From positions 4,723,501-4,787,500 of the forward strand of contig NZ_JAJLMN010000001.1 in the NCBI RefSeq assembly GCF_021730615.1: 64,000 nt of DNA, read 5' to 3'. Positions 7,835-17,564 of the stretch are shown in pieces. The translations under genes were made by a program, and so were the position numbers. This DNA is from Lichenibacterium dinghuense. GTDB taxonomy: Bacteria; Pseudomonadota; Alphaproteobacteria; Rhizobiales; Beijerinckiaceae. The notes beneath the pieces were generated by a model. That model was not told the origin of the DNA. It saw only the letters and a list, made by a program, of their open reading frames with translations, and made no database searches. How positions within the stretch are numbered: the stretch's first letter is position 1; each line of letters starts with the position of its first letter.

Positions 7835-8851
7835 ATGTCCACCAGCGGCCTGCCCTTCGACGACATCCGCGCCCTGATGGCGCACCTGCCGCCGCTCGAC
7901 GAGGAGGCCGCCGCGGCCATCCGGGCGCGGGACGCCGAGCTCACCAAGCCGCCGGGGTCGCTCGGCCGGCTCGACGAGATCGCGGTGTGGCTCGGCGCCG
8001 TGCAGGCCAAGGCGATCCCGACGGCGTCACGGCCCCTGGTGGCCGTCTTCGCCGCCAACCACGGCGTCGTGGCGCAGGGCGTGTCGCCCTATCCGGCGTC
8101 CGTCACCGCCACCATGGTGGCGAACTTCTCGGCCGGCGGCGCCGCGGTCAACCAGATCTGCGGCCACCTCGGCCTGGGCCTGAAGGTGTTCGAGCTGGCG
8201 CTGGAGATCCCCACCGCCGACATCACGGTCGAGCCCGCGCTCGACGAGGCGGCCTGCGCGGCCACGATCGCTTTCGGCATGGAGGCGATCCACGGCACCG
8301 ACCTGCTGGCGCTCGGCGAGATGGGCATCGGCAACACAACGGTGGCGGCGGCCATCTACGCGGCGCTCTACGGCGGCGAGGCCCGCCACTGGGTCGGCCG
8401 CGGCACGGGCGTCGACGACGCCGGCTACGCCCGCAAGGTCGCGGCCGTGGAAGCCGCCCTCGCGCTCCACCGCGACCACCTCGCCGACCCGCTGGAGGTG
8501 CTGCGCCGGCTCGGCGGGCGCGAGGTCGCCGCCATGGTGGGCGCCATCCTGGCGGCCCGCATCGAGCGCGTGCCGGTGATCCTCGACGGCTACGTGGTCT
8601 GCGCCGCTGCGGCGGTGCTGCACGCCATGGACCCTGCGGCGCTGGACCATTGCGTGGCGGGCCACCGCTCGGCCGAGGGCGCCCACGGTGACGTGCTCGC
8701 AAGGCTCGGCAAGGCGCCGCTGCTCGACCTCGGCATGCGGCTCGGGGAGGGCTCCGGCGCCGCGCTGGCGGCCGGCATCGTGCGCTCGGCCCTGGCCTGC
8801 CACACCGGCATGGCGACCTTCGCGCAGGCGGGGGTGGCGAACAAGGATTGA
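7835..8851 (+). CDS. cobT: Nicotinate-nucleotide--dimethylbenzimidazole phosphoribosyltransferase
   Basis: A 338-aa cytoplasmic enzyme that makes alpha-ribazole 5'-phosphate from nicotinate mononucleotide and dimethylbenzimidazole, the lower-ligand branch feeding CobS. Features: TKPPGSLGRLDEIA, VFAANHGVVAQGVSPYP, GEMGIGNTT, and the C-terminal LDLGMRLGEGSGAALA with the catalytic glutamate in LGEGSG. ATG 7835 gives the usual family length. It pairs functionally with the divergent cobS. Confidence 0.95.
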   Translation: MSTSGLPFDDIRALMAHLPPLDEEAAAAIRARDAELTKPPGSLGRLDEIAVWLGAVQAKAIPTASRPLVAVFAANHGVVAQGVSPYPASVTATMVANFSAGGAAVNQICGHLGLGLKVFELALEIPTADITVEPALDEAACAATIAFGMEAIHGTDLLALGEMGIGNTTVAAAIYAALYGGEARHWVGRGTGVDDAGYARKVAAVEAALALHRDHLADPLEVLRRLGGREVAAMVGAILAARIERVPVILDGYVVCAAAAVLHAMDPAALDHCVAGHRSAEGAHGDVLARLGKAPLLDLGMRLGEGSGAALAAGIVRSALACHTGMATFAQAGVANKD

Positions 8852-8858
8852 GCCGGCG

Positions 8859-9758
8859 TCAGGGCGCCGGCGCGTCCTCGCTCCCCGTGCGGATCTGCGC
8901 CCGCGTGGCGTCGCGCAGCGGCACGAGGTTGCGGGCGAGCCATTCCGGCCCGCGGTCGGAGGTGAGCGCGTATCCGAACGCGCCGTCGCCCCAGGTGGCG
9001 ACGCCGAGTGGGGCCGCGTCGTCGTCCGCGGCGAGCACGCGGGCCGCCCCGTCCTCGCCGCCGCGCGACACGGTCAGCCCAAGCCGGTCGGCCCCGTTGC
9101 CGTAGGCCAGGAAGGCGGCCGGCCCCGACCGCCCCGGCACGATGCGGCCGCCCAGGAAGGACCAGCCCTGGCGGGCGAGGTCGGGGATGCGCAGCCCGGT
9201 GCCCAGCCGGTGCCCGATCCAGCGCGCGAGCTTGGGAGCTTCGGCGGCCGTGAGCTCGACCGGCCGCGCCGGGTCGGTCAGGAAGGTGCGGTGCGCTTCG
9301 GCGGCGCGCGTCGCCAGATCCTGCGCCGCCGAGCGCCGCCCATCGGTCCCGGGCGCGGCGTCGGCCGATCGGGCCGCCGAGGGCGCGAGCCCGAACCCGT
9401 CCGTCCCGACGCTCGCCAGGGCGCCGAGCGCGAAGCCGACCAGCGCCGCCCCGGTGGCCGTGGTGGCGACCACGCCGGCGAGCCGCCGTATGGCCGGGCG
9501 TTCGGCGGCCGCCTCGTTCCGCAGGTCCCGCGGCGACACCGCGACGGGCAGCAGGCGCACCGGCACCGGCTCGGCGAGCACGGAGGCGAACATCGTGCGC
9601 AGGTTGTCGGTCTGCCGGCGCCAGGCGTCGATCCGGGCGGAGGCCTCGGGATCGGTGCGGAGCGACGCCGCCAGCGCGGCCGCGCGCGACGGCTCGAGTC
9701 TCCCGTCCACGAGGCCGTTGAGGTCGGCGTCGTCGAAGGCCGTCTCGGTGTGCATCAT
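8859..9758 (-). CDS. Transmembrane anti-sigma factor partner of the adjacent ECF sigma factor
   Basis: A 299-aa protein. The N-terminal ~80 residues resemble a cytoplasmic anti-sigma domain (DADLNGLVDGRLEPSRAAAL, then SARIDAWRRQTDNLR), without the Cys/His of the zinc-binding type. One membrane helix follows around residues 100-125 (VVATTATGAALVGFALGA). The remaining ~170 residues would be periplasmic and have repeated short beta-like blocks (WSFLGGRIVPG; RLGLTVSRG). It starts 7 bp after the sigma gene stop, so sigma and anti-sigma are cotranscribed. The stress sensed is unknown. Confidence 0.82.
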   Translation of the reverse strand: MMHTETAFDDADLNGLVDGRLEPSRAAALAASLRTDPEASARIDAWRRQTDNLRTMFASVLAEPVPVRLLPVAVSPRDLRNEAAAERPAIRRLAGVVATTATGAALVGFALGALASVGTDGFGLAPSAARSADAAPGTDGRRSAAQDLATRAAEAHRTFLTDPARPVELTAAEAPKLARWIGHRLGTGLRIPDLARQGWSFLGGRIVPGRSGPAAFLAYGNGADRLGLTVSRGGEDGAARVLAADDDAAPLGVATWGDGAFGYALTSDRGPEWLARNLVPLRDATRAQIRTGSEDAPAP

Positions 9759-9765
9759 GATCCGC

Positions 9766-10281
9766 CTATTTCACCAGGCGGAGGTGGGCCGCGCCCCCGC
9801 GGGCGCGCTCGCCGACGCGCGCGTCCCGGCCGCCGGTCGCGTGGTCCGCCTTCACCAGGAGGTCGCGGGCGCGGGTCAGCCGCGAGAACACCAGGGCGAG
9901 GTCGATGTCGAGCACCTCGGCCACGTGGCCGTAGGCGAGGCCCGACAGCGCCGTCAGCAGGAGCACCTCGCGGAACTCCAGCGGCAGCGCGTCGAGCCGC
10001 AGGATGTCCTTGGGGAGGAAGGGCAGGGGGGCGCCGCCGCCCTCGACGCCGGCCGCCGACACCGGCGCGCGGTTGCGCAGGCGATTCAGGCGGACCAGCG
10101 CCGCGAAGCACCACACCGCCAGCCCCGGCCCGCGCTTCGGCAGGTCGGAGCGCGACGCCAGCACGATCGTCTCCTGCACGAGGTCGTCCGCCGCGCAGGG
10201 GGAATGGCCGCGCACCAGCGCGCGCGCGAAGCGCCGGAGGTGGGGCGTGAGCGTCCCGAGGTCGTCTGCAAAGCCCGGCAT
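9766..10281 (-). CDS. ECF-type RNA polymerase sigma factor
   Basis: A 171-aa sigma-70 family protein with two regions: sigma2 (LTPHLRRFARALVRG, ADDLVQETIVLA) and sigma4 (LDALPLEFREVLLLTALSGLAYGHVAEVLDIDLALVFSRLTRARDLL). The sigma4 helix-turn-helix motif normally reads GxSxxEIA and here is GLAYGHVAEVL. Control is presumably by release from the downstream anti-sigma factor. The 246-bp region before the fabI gene holds the promoter; I could not pick a convincing self-regulated ECF promoter there. Confidence 0.88.
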   Translation of the reverse strand: MPGFADDLGTLTPHLRRFARALVRGHSPCAADDLVQETIVLASRSDLPKRGPGLAVWCFAALVRLNRLRNRAPVSAAGVEGGGAPLPFLPKDILRLDALPLEFREVLLLTALSGLAYGHVAEVLDIDLALVFSRLTRARDLLVKADHATGGRDARVGERARGGAAHLRLVK

Positions 10282-10527
10282 GCTGCCCTGATCCGCAAGT
10301 TCGCGATGGTTACGATTCCGTTAAGGAACGTACTCGATCGCGGTCCGGATGCCCATGGCGGGGGCGGGACTTCGGTAAAATTTCGGTCGAAGCGCGGCGG
10401 AGCGGCGACACCGCCCGCCCCGCGCGCCGGCCTTTCCACCCGCGGCGGCGATGGGGTAAGGGTGGGGACCAGCGAGGCCCCGCGCGTCTGCGCCCGGCCG
10501 GCCCCCGCAACCGCCTTGGAACCGTTG

Positions 10528-11367
10528 ATGTCAGAGACGCCCAGCACTGCCGCCGCCCCGCCGGCCATCCTCGCCGGCCGCCGCGGCCTCATCATGGGCC
10601 TGGCCAACAACCGCTCGATCGCGTGGGGCATCGCCAAGGCGGCCCGCGCCGCCGGCGCCGAACTCGCCTTCACCTACCAGGGCGAGGCGCTGGAGAAGCG
10701 CGTGCGCCCGCTCGCCAAGGAGCTAGACGGCCTCGTCGTCGGCCACTGCGACGTCACCGACAGCGCCTCGATCGACGCCGTCTTCGCCGAGGTGGAGCGC
10801 GCCTGGGGCCGGCTCGACTTCATCGTCCACTGCATCGCCTTTTCGGACAAGGACGAGCTGACCGGGCGCTACATCGACACCAGCGAGGAGAATTTCACCC
10901 GCTCCCTCGCCATCTCCTGCTACTCGTTCACGGCGGTCGCCCAGCGCGCCGAGAAGCTGATGTCGGACGGCGGCTCCATGCTGACGCTGACCTACTACGG
11001 CGCCGAGAAGTGGATGCCGCACTACAACGTGATGGGCGTCGCCAAGGCGGCGCTGGAAGCCTCGGTGCGCTACCTCGCGGCCGACCTCGGCGAGAAGAAC
11101 ATCCGCGTCAACGCCATCTCGGCCGGGCCCATCAAGACGCTGGCGGCCTCCGGCATCGGCGACTTCCGCTACATCCTGCGCTGGAACGAGCTGAATGCCC
11201 CGCTGCGCCGCACGGTGACGATCGAGGAGGTGGGCGAGAGCGCCGCCTTCCTGCTGTCGCCGATGTCGCGCGGCGTCACCGGCGAGATCCTCCACGTCGA
11301 CGCCGGCTACCACGTGGTCGGCATGAAGAACCCCGCCGCGCCCGACATCGCGGTGAAGGAGCCGTGA
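10528..11367 (+). CDS. fabI: Enoyl-[acyl-carrier-protein] reductase (NADH)
   Basis: A 279-aa short-chain dehydrogenase/reductase that reduces trans-2-enoyl-ACP in fatty acid elongation. The FabI-specific nucleotide motif GLANNRSIAWGIAKA is present, and the catalytic pattern Tyr-x6-Lys is Y166NVMGVAK173 with Tyr156 nearby. The C-terminal GEILHVDAGYHVVGM is typical. ATG 10528 gives a normal length. Its TGA overlaps the GTG of the phosphatase gene, making a two-gene unit. Confidence 0.95.
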   Translation: MSETPSTAAAPPAILAGRRGLIMGLANNRSIAWGIAKAARAAGAELAFTYQGEALEKRVRPLAKELDGLVVGHCDVTDSASIDAVFAEVERAWGRLDFIVHCIAFSDKDELTGRYIDTSEENFTRSLAISCYSFTAVAQRAEKLMSDGGSMLTLTYYGAEKWMPHYNVMGVAKAALEASVRYLAADLGEKNIRVNAISAGPIKTLAASGIGDFRYILRWNELNAPLRRTVTIEEVGESAAFLLSPMSRGVTGEILHVDAGYHVVGMKNPAAPDIAVKEP

Positions 11368-11972
11368 GCCTGCCCGGCCCGCGCCGCTTCTTCTTCGTGC
11401 GCCACGGCGAGACGGCCTGGAACCGCGAGGGGCGCCTGCAGGGCCAGCACGACGCGATGCTGAACCCGCTCGGCCGCAGCCAGGCCGCGGCGGCCGGCCG
11501 CATCCTCGCCGCGGTTCTCGACGGGCGCGGCCTCCGGGCGGCGGACCGGGCCTACGTGGTCTCGCCGCTGTCCCGCACCCGCGACACGATGGAGCTGATG
11601 CGCGCCGAACTCGGTCCAAACCTGCCGGCCGTGGCCTGCGACGACCGGCTGAAGGAGATCGGCTTCGGCGCCTGGGAAGGGCGCACCTGGGAGGACCTCA
11701 AGCGCCGCGACGCCGCCGCGATCGCGGAGCGCCGGCGCGACACCTGGAACTACGTGCCGCCCGGCGGCGGCGAAAGCTACGCCATGCTGCTCGACCGCCT
11801 GGCCCCGTGGCTGGCCGGGCTCGTCGAGGACGCGGTGGTGGTGGCCCACGGCGGGGTGGCGCGCGCGCTGCTCCACGGCATCGCCGGCCTGGAGCCGGAG
11901 CGCGCCGTGCGCGAGGAGGTCCACCAGGGCCGCGTGCTGCTGTTCGGGGACGGCGCGGCGTGCTGGGCCTGA
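11364..11972 (+). CDS. Histidine phosphatase (phosphoglycerate-mutase-like) family protein
   Basis: A 202-aa protein of the branch 1 histidine phosphatase superfamily: FFVRHGETAWNREGRLQG carries the RHG motif (Arg13-His14-Gly15). SPLSRTRDTME gives the second Arg, IGFGAWEGRTWEDL the acid, and VVVAHGGVARAL the second catalytic His. Substrate cannot be told; it may be a phosphoglycerate mutase-like or alpha-ribazole phosphatase-like (CobC) enzyme, the latter of interest given cobS/cobT about 3 kb away. The GTG start at 11364 overlaps the fabI stop. Confidence 0.88.
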   Translation: MSLPGPRRFFFVRHGETAWNREGRLQGQHDAMLNPLGRSQAAAAGRILAAVLDGRGLRAADRAYVVSPLSRTRDTMELMRAELGPNLPAVACDDRLKEIGFGAWEGRTWEDLKRRDAAAIAERRRDTWNYVPPGGGESYAMLLDRLAPWLAGLVEDAVVVAHGGVARALLHGIAGLEPERAVREEVHQGRVLLFGDGAACWA

Positions 11973-12215
11973 GCGCGCCGTCAGTCGCGGTTCATCGCGG
12001 GTCGGCTAGCCCGTGCGGCCCGGCCCGATGATCGGGTCCATTACGGATCGGAAAGGTCGGACCCAGTCCACCCGGACGGGTGTTCTGACGGTTGGCGATG
12101 GTTGTGACGGGCGCACGGCCCCGCGCGGCGGCGGGCCGGCGCCCGGCGGCAGAGACTCACGATGCGCCGGGCAGGGCTGCGCGCCCGCGGCCGGCGAAGA
12201 CGGGTGCAGGACACG

Positions 12216-15200
12216 ATGAGCGATACGACCATTGCCGAGCGCGACACCGTCGGCGCCGCGGCGCCGCGCGTCCCCGCGAGGCTCGAAGGGGCGTCGCGCC
12301 CCGAGTTCATCCGCGACGAGGTTTTGGCCGAGGTCTTCGCCCGCACCGCCGCCGAGCGGCCCGACGCGGTCTGCTTCCGCAGCCCCATCGCCCGCCTGAC
12401 CTACGCCGAGGTGGACCGGCGCGCCGACGCCATGGCGCGCGGCCTCGCCGCCCGCGGGCTCGGGCCGCGCCGCGTGGCGGGCCTGTGGATGCAGCGCGGC
12501 TTCGACCTCCTGGTCGCGCAGATCGCGGTCGCGAAGACCGGCGCCGCCTGGCTGCCCTTCGACGCCGACGCGCCGGCCGACCGCGTCGCGGTGTGCCTCG
12601 GGGACTCCGAAGCCCTGGTGCTGGTGACGGACGCCGCCTTCGCGGCGGCCCACGGCGCCGCGATGCCGTGCCCTTCCGCCACCGAGGCGGAACTCGCTGC
12701 GGCAGCCGGCCTCGCGGTCGACGCCCGCGCGGCCGGGACGGGGCCGGACGACCCGGCCTACCTCATCTACACCTCGGGCTCGACCGGCGTGCCGAAGGGC
12801 ATCGTCGTCACCAACCGCAACATCTGCCACTACCTGCGCGCCGCCAACGCGCTCTACGCCATCTCGCCCGCCGACGTCGTGTTCCAGGGCGCGTCCGTCG
12901 CCTTCGACCTGTCGATGGAGGAGATCTGGATCCCCTACCTCGTCGGGGCGAGCCTGTTCGTCGCCACGCGCGAGATCCTGGGCGAGGCCGACGCGCTGCC
13001 GGACGTGCTCAACACCGCCGGCGTCACGGTGCTCGACACGGTGCCGACGCTGCTCGGCCTCCTGTCGCGCGACGTGCCCTCGCTGCGGCTCATCATCCTC
13101 GGCGGCGAGGCCTGCCCGCCGAGCCTCGGCGCGCGCTGGTGCCGGCCGGGCCGCACCATCTACAACTCCTACGGCCCGACCGAGGCGACGGTCGTCGCCA
13201 CCGCGGCGCTGGTCGAGCCCGGCGAGCCCGTCACCATCGGCGGCCCGATCCCCAACTACACCTGCTACGTGGTCGACGAGGCCATGAACCTGCTCGACCG
13301 CGGGCAGGAGGGCGAGCTACTGATCGGCGGCCCCGGCGTCGCCCGCGGCTACCTCAAGCGCGACGCGCTGACGGCCGAGAAGTTCGTCGCGAACCCCTTC
13401 CGGCAGGGCGGGGTCGATCCGGTGCTGTACCGCTCGGGCGACGCCGTCGCGCTCGACCCCGAGGGGCAGATCCTGTTCCGCGGGCGCATCGACGACCAGG
13501 TGAAGCTGCGCGGCTTCCGCATCGAGCTCGGCGAGATCGAGTCCAAGATCACGACGCTGCCCGGCGTCCACCAGGCCGCCGTGGTGCTGCGCCACGACGA
13601 CGGGCTCGACCAGCTGGTCGCGTTCCTGGTGGGCGCGGACGGCGCCGCGCTCGACAGCGCGGCGCTGCGCGCCAGCCTGCGCGAGGCGCTGCCGCCCTAC
13701 ATGGTGCCGTCGCGCTTCGAGCCCCTGGAGGCGCTGCCGCGCCTGTCCTCCGGCAAGGTGGACCGCAACGCCCTGAAGCGCGTGGCGCTCGCGGCCCGCA
13801 CCGCCGAAGCCCAGGAGGAGCCGCGCACGCCCACCGAGGCGCTGCTCCTCGAGGCGGCGCGCGCCGTTCTGCCGGCCGGCGCCATCCCGTTCGACGCCGA
13901 CTTCTTCACCGACCTCGGCGGCCACTCGCTCCTGGCGGCCCGCTTCGTGTCCGTGGTGCGGCAGACGCCGGCGCTAGCGGGCATCACGCTCCAGGACATG
14001 TACCGGGCGCGCACGCTGCGGGCCATCGCGGCGCTGGTCGACGGCCGCTCCGGCCCGGCCGGCGCGGCACCGCGGGACCTCGGCTTCGCGCCGCCGCCGC
14101 TGCGCCGGCGCTTCCTGTGCGGGCTCGCCCAGGCGATCGCGCTGCCCTTCATCCTGTCCTTCGCGACGGCGCAGTGGCTCGGCGTCTTCGTGTCCTACAT
14201 GCTGCTGACCACCAGCGAGGCGACGTTCTGGGAGGAATGCCTCTACCTCGTCGGCACCTACATGGTGATCAACATCTTCACCATCCTGTTCTCGATCGGG
14301 GTGAAGTGGGCCGTGCTGGGGCGCGTGAAGCCTGGGCGCTATCCCCTCTGGGGCACCTTTTATTTCCGCTGGTGGCTCGTGCAGCGCTTCACCGCGCTGA
14401 TGCACCCGAAGTGGTTCCAGGGCTCGCCGGTGATGCGGCTCTTCATGATGGCCATGGGGGCCAAGGTCGGCCAGGATGCCATCATCGGCGACCACGAGGC
14501 CGGCGCGCTCGACCTCATCGAGATCGGGCCGCGCGCCTCCATCGGCGGCAAGGTCAAGTTCGCCAACGCCCGCGTCGAGGGCGGCGAGTTCATCGTCGGG
14601 CGCATCCGGATCGGGGCCGACGCCTACATCGGCACCTCCTGCGTGCTGGAGGAGGGCGTCACGGTGGGCGCGGGCGCCGAGATGGGCGACCTCTGCGCCG
14701 TGTCGTCCAACACCGCGATCGGCGCCCACGAGATCTGGGACGGCTCGCCGGCCCGCAAGGTCGGCGACGTCGACCTCGCCGCGCGCGACGCCTTTCCCGA
14801 GGCCTCGCCGGCCCGCAAGGCGTGGCTCGGCTTCGGCTACGTGGCGATGCTGCTCGTCATCCCGCCGCTCGGCCTGCTGCCCATCTTCCCGGCCTTCTGG
14901 GTGTTCGACCAGCTCGACGACTGGCTGTCGATCCCCGACGTCGACCGCTTCGCCTATCTGGCGTCGCTGCCGCTGCTCGCTTGGCCGACCTCCTTCGTGA
15001 TGGTGCTGATCTCGGTCGCCTTCATCGCCGCGATGCGCTGGGTGATCCTGCCGCGCGTCGCCGAAGGGCGCTACTCGATCTTCTCCTTCTTCTACCTGCG
15101 CAAGTGGACCGTGGCGCTCGCGACCGAGATCACGCTGGAGGTGCTGTCCTCCCTCTTCGCCACCGTCTACATGCGCAACTGGTACCGGCTGATGGGGGCC

Positions 15201-16262
15201 AAGATCGGCAAGGACGCCGAGATCTCCACCAACCTGTCGGGCCGCTACGACCTCGTCGAGATCGGCGAGAAGTGCTTCATCGCCGACGAGGTCGTGCTCG
15301 GCGACGAAGAGGTGCGCGAGGGCTGGATGCGCCTCGCCAAGGTGAGGACCGGCCCGCGCGTCTTCGTCGGCAACGACGCCGTGGTGCCGATCGGCTCCGA
15401 GATCCCCGAGGGCGCCCTGATCGGCATCAAGTCGAAGCCGCCCGGGAACGACGCGATGAAGCCCGGCGACACCTGGTTCGGCACGCCGCCGATCCGCCTG
15501 CCCGTGCGCCAGCGCTTCGACGGCGGCGGCGCGACCTGGACCTACGAGGCGCCGCGCTGGAAGAAGGCGATGCGCGCCGTCTTCGAGGCGGTGCACATCT
15601 CCCTGCCCACGATGCTGTTCATCGTGTTCGGCACCTGGTCGGTGCAGTGGCTCGGCCCGAAGATCTTTGACGGCGACTACGTCGAGGTGGCGTTCCTGTT
15701 CGTGCTCCTGTCGCTGCTGATCTCGGTCACGATGACGCTGATCGTGGTGGGCGTAAAATGGGCCACGATGGGGCGCTACGAGCCCACGACGCAGCCTATG
15801 TGGTCGTTCTGGGCCATGCGGACCGAGGCGGTCGCGGTCATGTATTGGGGGCTCGCCGGCCGCGTGCTGCTGGAGCACCTGATGGGCACGCCCTTCCTGC
15901 CCTGGGTGCTGCGCCTGTTCGGCGCCCGCTTCGGCCGGGGCGTGTGGATGAACATGACCGACATCACCGAGTTCGACTGCATCACGGTCGGCGACTTCGC
16001 CTCCCTGAACTCGCTCTGCGCGCTGCAGACGCACCTCTACGAGGACCGGGTGATGAAGGTCGGGCGCGTGAAGATCGGCGACGGCGTGACGGTGGGGGCC
16101 GGCTCCACCGTGCTCTACGACACCCACGTCGGCGACTTCGCCCGGCTCGGGCCGCTGACCCTGGTCATGAAGGGCGAGTCGATCCCCGCCCATTCGGAGT
16201 GGGTCGGCGCGCCGGCGGAGCCCAAGGCCGCCGCGGCCGTGCCGGCGGCGCTGGCGGCCTGA
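12216..16262 (+). CDS. Pls/PosA-family non-ribosomal peptide synthetase (adenylation-carrier-membrane hexapeptide domains)
   Basis: A 1348-aa single-module synthetase. Adenylation motifs are in order: [70 protein letters not shown] and LSSGKVDRN. The carrier domain has LGGHSLL near residue 567. From about residue 629 the C-terminal region has six predicted membrane segments in three pairs, alternating with soluble domains rich in hexapeptide-like repeats ([34 protein letters not shown]). This is the TIGR02353 layout of epsilon-poly-L-lysine synthetase. Specificity positions D-L-E in FDLSMEE resemble those for ornithine or lysine activation (D-x-E), so a basic amino acid is inferred. There is no condensation or thioesterase domain. 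ATG 12216 has GCAGGA upstream; ATG 12162 is possible. Confidence 0.9.
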   Translation: MSDTTIAERDTVGAAAPRVPARLEGASRPEFIRDEVLAEVFARTAAERPDAVCFRSPIARLTYAEVDRRADAMARGLAARGLGPRRVAGLWMQRGFDLLVAQIAVAKTGAAWLPFDADAPADRVAVCLGDSEALVLVTDAAFAAAHGAAMPCPSATEAELAAAAGLAVDARAAGTGPDDPAYLIYTSGSTGVPKGIVVTNRNICHYLRAANALYAISPADVVFQGASVAFDLSMEEIWIPYLVGASLFVATREILGEADALPDVLNTAGVTVLDTVPTLLGLLSRDVPSLRLIILGGEACPPSLGARWCRPGRTIYNSYGPTEATVVATAALVEPGEPVTIGGPIPNYTCYVVDEAMNLLDRGQEGELLIGGPGVARGYLKRDALTAEKFVANPFRQGGVDPVLYRSGDAVALDPEGQILFRGRIDDQVKLRGFRIELGEIESKITTLPGVHQAAVVLRHDDGLDQLVAFLVGADGAALDSAALRASLREALPPYMVPSRFEPLEALPRLSSGKVDRNALKRVALAARTAEAQEEPRTPTEALLLEAARAVLPAGAIPFDADFFTDLGGHSLLAARFVSVVRQTPALAGITLQDMYRARTLRAIAALVDGRSGPAGAAPRDLGFAPPPLRRRFLCGLAQAIALPFILSFATAQWLGVFVSYMLLTTSEATFWEECLYLVGTYMVINIFTILFSIGVKWAVLGRVKPGRYPLWGTFYFRWWLVQRFTALMHPKWFQGSPVMRLFMMAMGAKVGQDAIIGDHEAGALDLIEIGPRASIGGKVKFANARVEGGEFIVGRIRIGADAYIGTSCVLEEGVTVGAGAEMGDLCAVSSNTAIGAHEIWDGSPARKVGDVDLAARDAFPEASPARKAWLGFGYVAMLLVIPPLGLLPIFPAFWVFDQLDDWLSIPDVDRFAYLASLPLLAWPTSFVMVLISVAFIAAMRWVILPRVAEGRYSIFSFFYLRKWTVALATEITLEVLSSLFATVYMRNWYRLMGAKIGKDAEISTNLSGRYDLVEIGEKCFIADEVVLGDEEVREGWMRLAKVRTGPRVFVGNDAVVPIGSEIPEGALIGIKSKPPGNDAMKPGDTWFGTPPIRLPVRQRFDGGGATWTYEAPRWKKAMRAVFEAVHISLPTMLFIVFGTWSVQWLGPKIFDGDYVEVAFLFVLLSLLISVTMTLIVVGVKWATMGRYEPTTQPMWSFWAMRTEAVAVMYWGLAGRVLLEHLMGTPFLPWVLRLFGARFGRGVWMNMTDITEFDCITVGDFASLNSLCALQTHLYEDRVMKVGRVKIGDGVTVGAGSTVLYDTHVGDFARLGPLTLVMKGESIPAHSEWVGAPAEPKAAAAVPAALAA

Positions 16263-16289
16263 AGGGGTCCGCGAAGGCCGTGAGCTCTT

Positions 16290-16379
16290 GACGGGGCTCA
16301 GGGCGGAGCCCCGGCGGGGATCTCCCCGGGGCTCGGCCCCGGGCCCCGCAAAAGGCCGCGGGCCTTTTGAAACCGGGCC
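16290..16379. repeat. GC-rich palindromic repeat, family B copy 1
   Basis: Nested palindromes between the synthetase and aroC. The segment 16326-16378 (CCGGGGCTCGGCCCCGG, then CCCCGC, AAAGGCC-CGGGCC-TTT and GAAACCGG) closely matches 33673-33724. Both copies sit just downstream of a stop codon, so they may double as transcription terminators. Confidence 0.7.
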
Positions 16380-16401
16380 GGAATGGTGCTTAAGACGAGG
16401 G

Positions 16402-17502
16402 ATGTCGCACAACACCTTCGGCCACCTGTTCCGCGTCACCACCTTCGGCGAGAGCCACGGCCCCGCGCTCGGCTGCGTGGTCGACGGCTGCCCGCCCGGC
16501 CTCCCGATCTCGGAGTCCGCCATCCAGGCGGACCTCGACCGGCGCCGCCCCGGCCAGTCGCGCTTCACCACCCAGCGCCGCGAGCCCGACCAGGTCCGCA
16601 TCCTGTCCGGCACCTTCGCAGAGGGCGACGGCCCCGCCCTGACGACCGGCACCCCGATCGCGCTGATGATCGAGAACACCGACCAGCGCTCCAAGGACTA
16701 CGGGGACATCAAGGACAAGTACCGCCCCGGGCACGCGGACCTCACCTACGACGCCAAATACGGCATCCGCGACTATCGCGGCGGCGGCCGCTCCTCGGCG
16801 CGCGAGACGGCGGCCCGCGTCGCCGCCGGCGCGGTGGCGCGCCTCGTGATCCCCGGCGTGAGCGTGCGCGGCGCCCTGGTGCAGATCGGCCCGCACCGCG
16901 TCGACCGCGCGCGCTGGGACTGGGACGAGGTCGCCCGCAACCCGTTCTTCTGCCCGGACGCCGTCGCGGCCCAGCAGTGGGAAGGCTACCTCGACGGCGT
17001 GCGCAAGGCGGGCTCGTCCGTCGGCGCGGTGGTCGAGGTCGTGGCCGAGGGCGTGCCGGCCGGCTGGGGTGCGCCGGTCTACGCCAAGCTCGACGGCGAG
17101 ATCGCCGCGGCCTTCATGAGCATCAACGCCGTCAAGGGCGTCGAGATCGGCGACGGCTTCGCGGCGGCCGAACTGACTGGCGAGGAGAATGCCGACGAGA
17201 TCCGCCGCGGGCCCGACGGCCGGCCCGCCTTCCGCTCGAACCACGCAGGCGGGCTGCTCGGCGGCATTTCCACGGGCCAGCCGATCGTGGCGCGCTTCGC
17301 CGTGAAGCCGACCTCCTCGATCCTGACGGCGCGCGAGACGGTCGACCGCTCCGGCGCCGAGACGGAGATCCTGACCAAGGGGCGGCACGACCCCTGCGTC
17401 GGCATCCGCGCCGTCCCGGTCGGCGAGGCCATGCTGGCCTGCGTGCTCGCCGACGCCTTCCTGCGCCACCGCGGACAGGTCGGCGAAAGGCGAACCTTTT
17501 AG
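16402..17502 (+). CDS. aroC: Chorismate synthase
   Basis: A 366-aa FMN-dependent enzyme converting EPSP to chorismate, the last step of the shikimate pathway. Signatures: [37 protein letters not shown], the FMN-site [16 protein letters not shown] block ([14 protein letters not shown]) and [19 protein letters not shown]. The C-terminal [22 protein letters not shown] is typical. ATG 16402 gives the [20 protein letters not shown] start common in this group; GAGGG lies very close to it, so initiation may be weak. The TAG stop lies inside the first operator-like repeat before ribB. Confidence 0.95.
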   Translation: MSHNTFGHLFRVTTFGESHGPALGCVVDGCPPGLPISESAIQADLDRRRPGQSRFTTQRREPDQVRILSGTFAEGDGPALTTGTPIALMIENTDQRSKDYGDIKDKYRPGHADLTYDAKYGIRDYRGGGRSSARETAARVAAGAVARLVIPGVSVRGALVQIGPHRVDRARWDWDEVARNPFFCPDAVAAQQWEGYLDGVRKAGSSVGAVVEVVAEGVPAGWGAPVYAKLDGEIAAAFMSINAVKGVEIGDGFAAAELTGEENADEIRRGPDGRPAFRSNHAGGLLGGISTGQPIVARFAVKPTSSILTARETVDRSGAETEILTKGRHDPCVGIRAVPVGEAMLACVLADAFLRHRGQVGERRTF

Positions 17503-17539
17503 CGATACTAAAAATTTCGCGTTTTGAGCTTTACTGAAA
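17497..17539 (+). promoter_or_regulatory. Two near-identical 17-bp operator-like repeats in front of the HTH-RibB gene
   Basis: TTTTAGCGATACTAAAA (17497-17513) and TTTGAGCTTTACTGAAA (17523-17539) agree at 13 of 17 positions, both fitting TTTkAG-N5-CTrAAA. The first is a perfect 6-bp inverted repeat with a 5-bp spacer, and the second has one mismatch. They are 26 bp apart, about 2.5 helical turns. The first covers the aroC stop. Their position directly before a gene whose product starts with a helix-turn-helix suggests autoregulation (inference). Confidence 0.6.
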
Positions 17540-17557
17540 TCCGCCCGGCGCTATCAT
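17530..17557 (+). promoter_or_regulatory. Candidate sigma-70-like promoter of the HTH-RibB gene
   Basis: TTTACT (17530-17535), 16-bp spacer, TATCAT (17552-17557). The -35 overlaps the second operator copy. A start point 6-8 nt beyond the -10 would fall at about 17563-17565, at or next to ATG 17565, implying a leaderless or nearly leaderless mRNA, in keeping with no Shine-Dalgarno there. Confidence 0.4.
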
Positions 17558-17564
17558 CCGGCCG

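Noticed and set aside
12216..16262. Ordinary multi-enzyme NRPS module
   Set aside because: There is no condensation or thioesterase domain; the C-terminus is the membrane/hexapeptide Pls type.
17503..17564. FMN riboswitch before ribB
   Set aside because: The leader is too short and does not contain the RFN element; symmetric DNA repeats explain it better.
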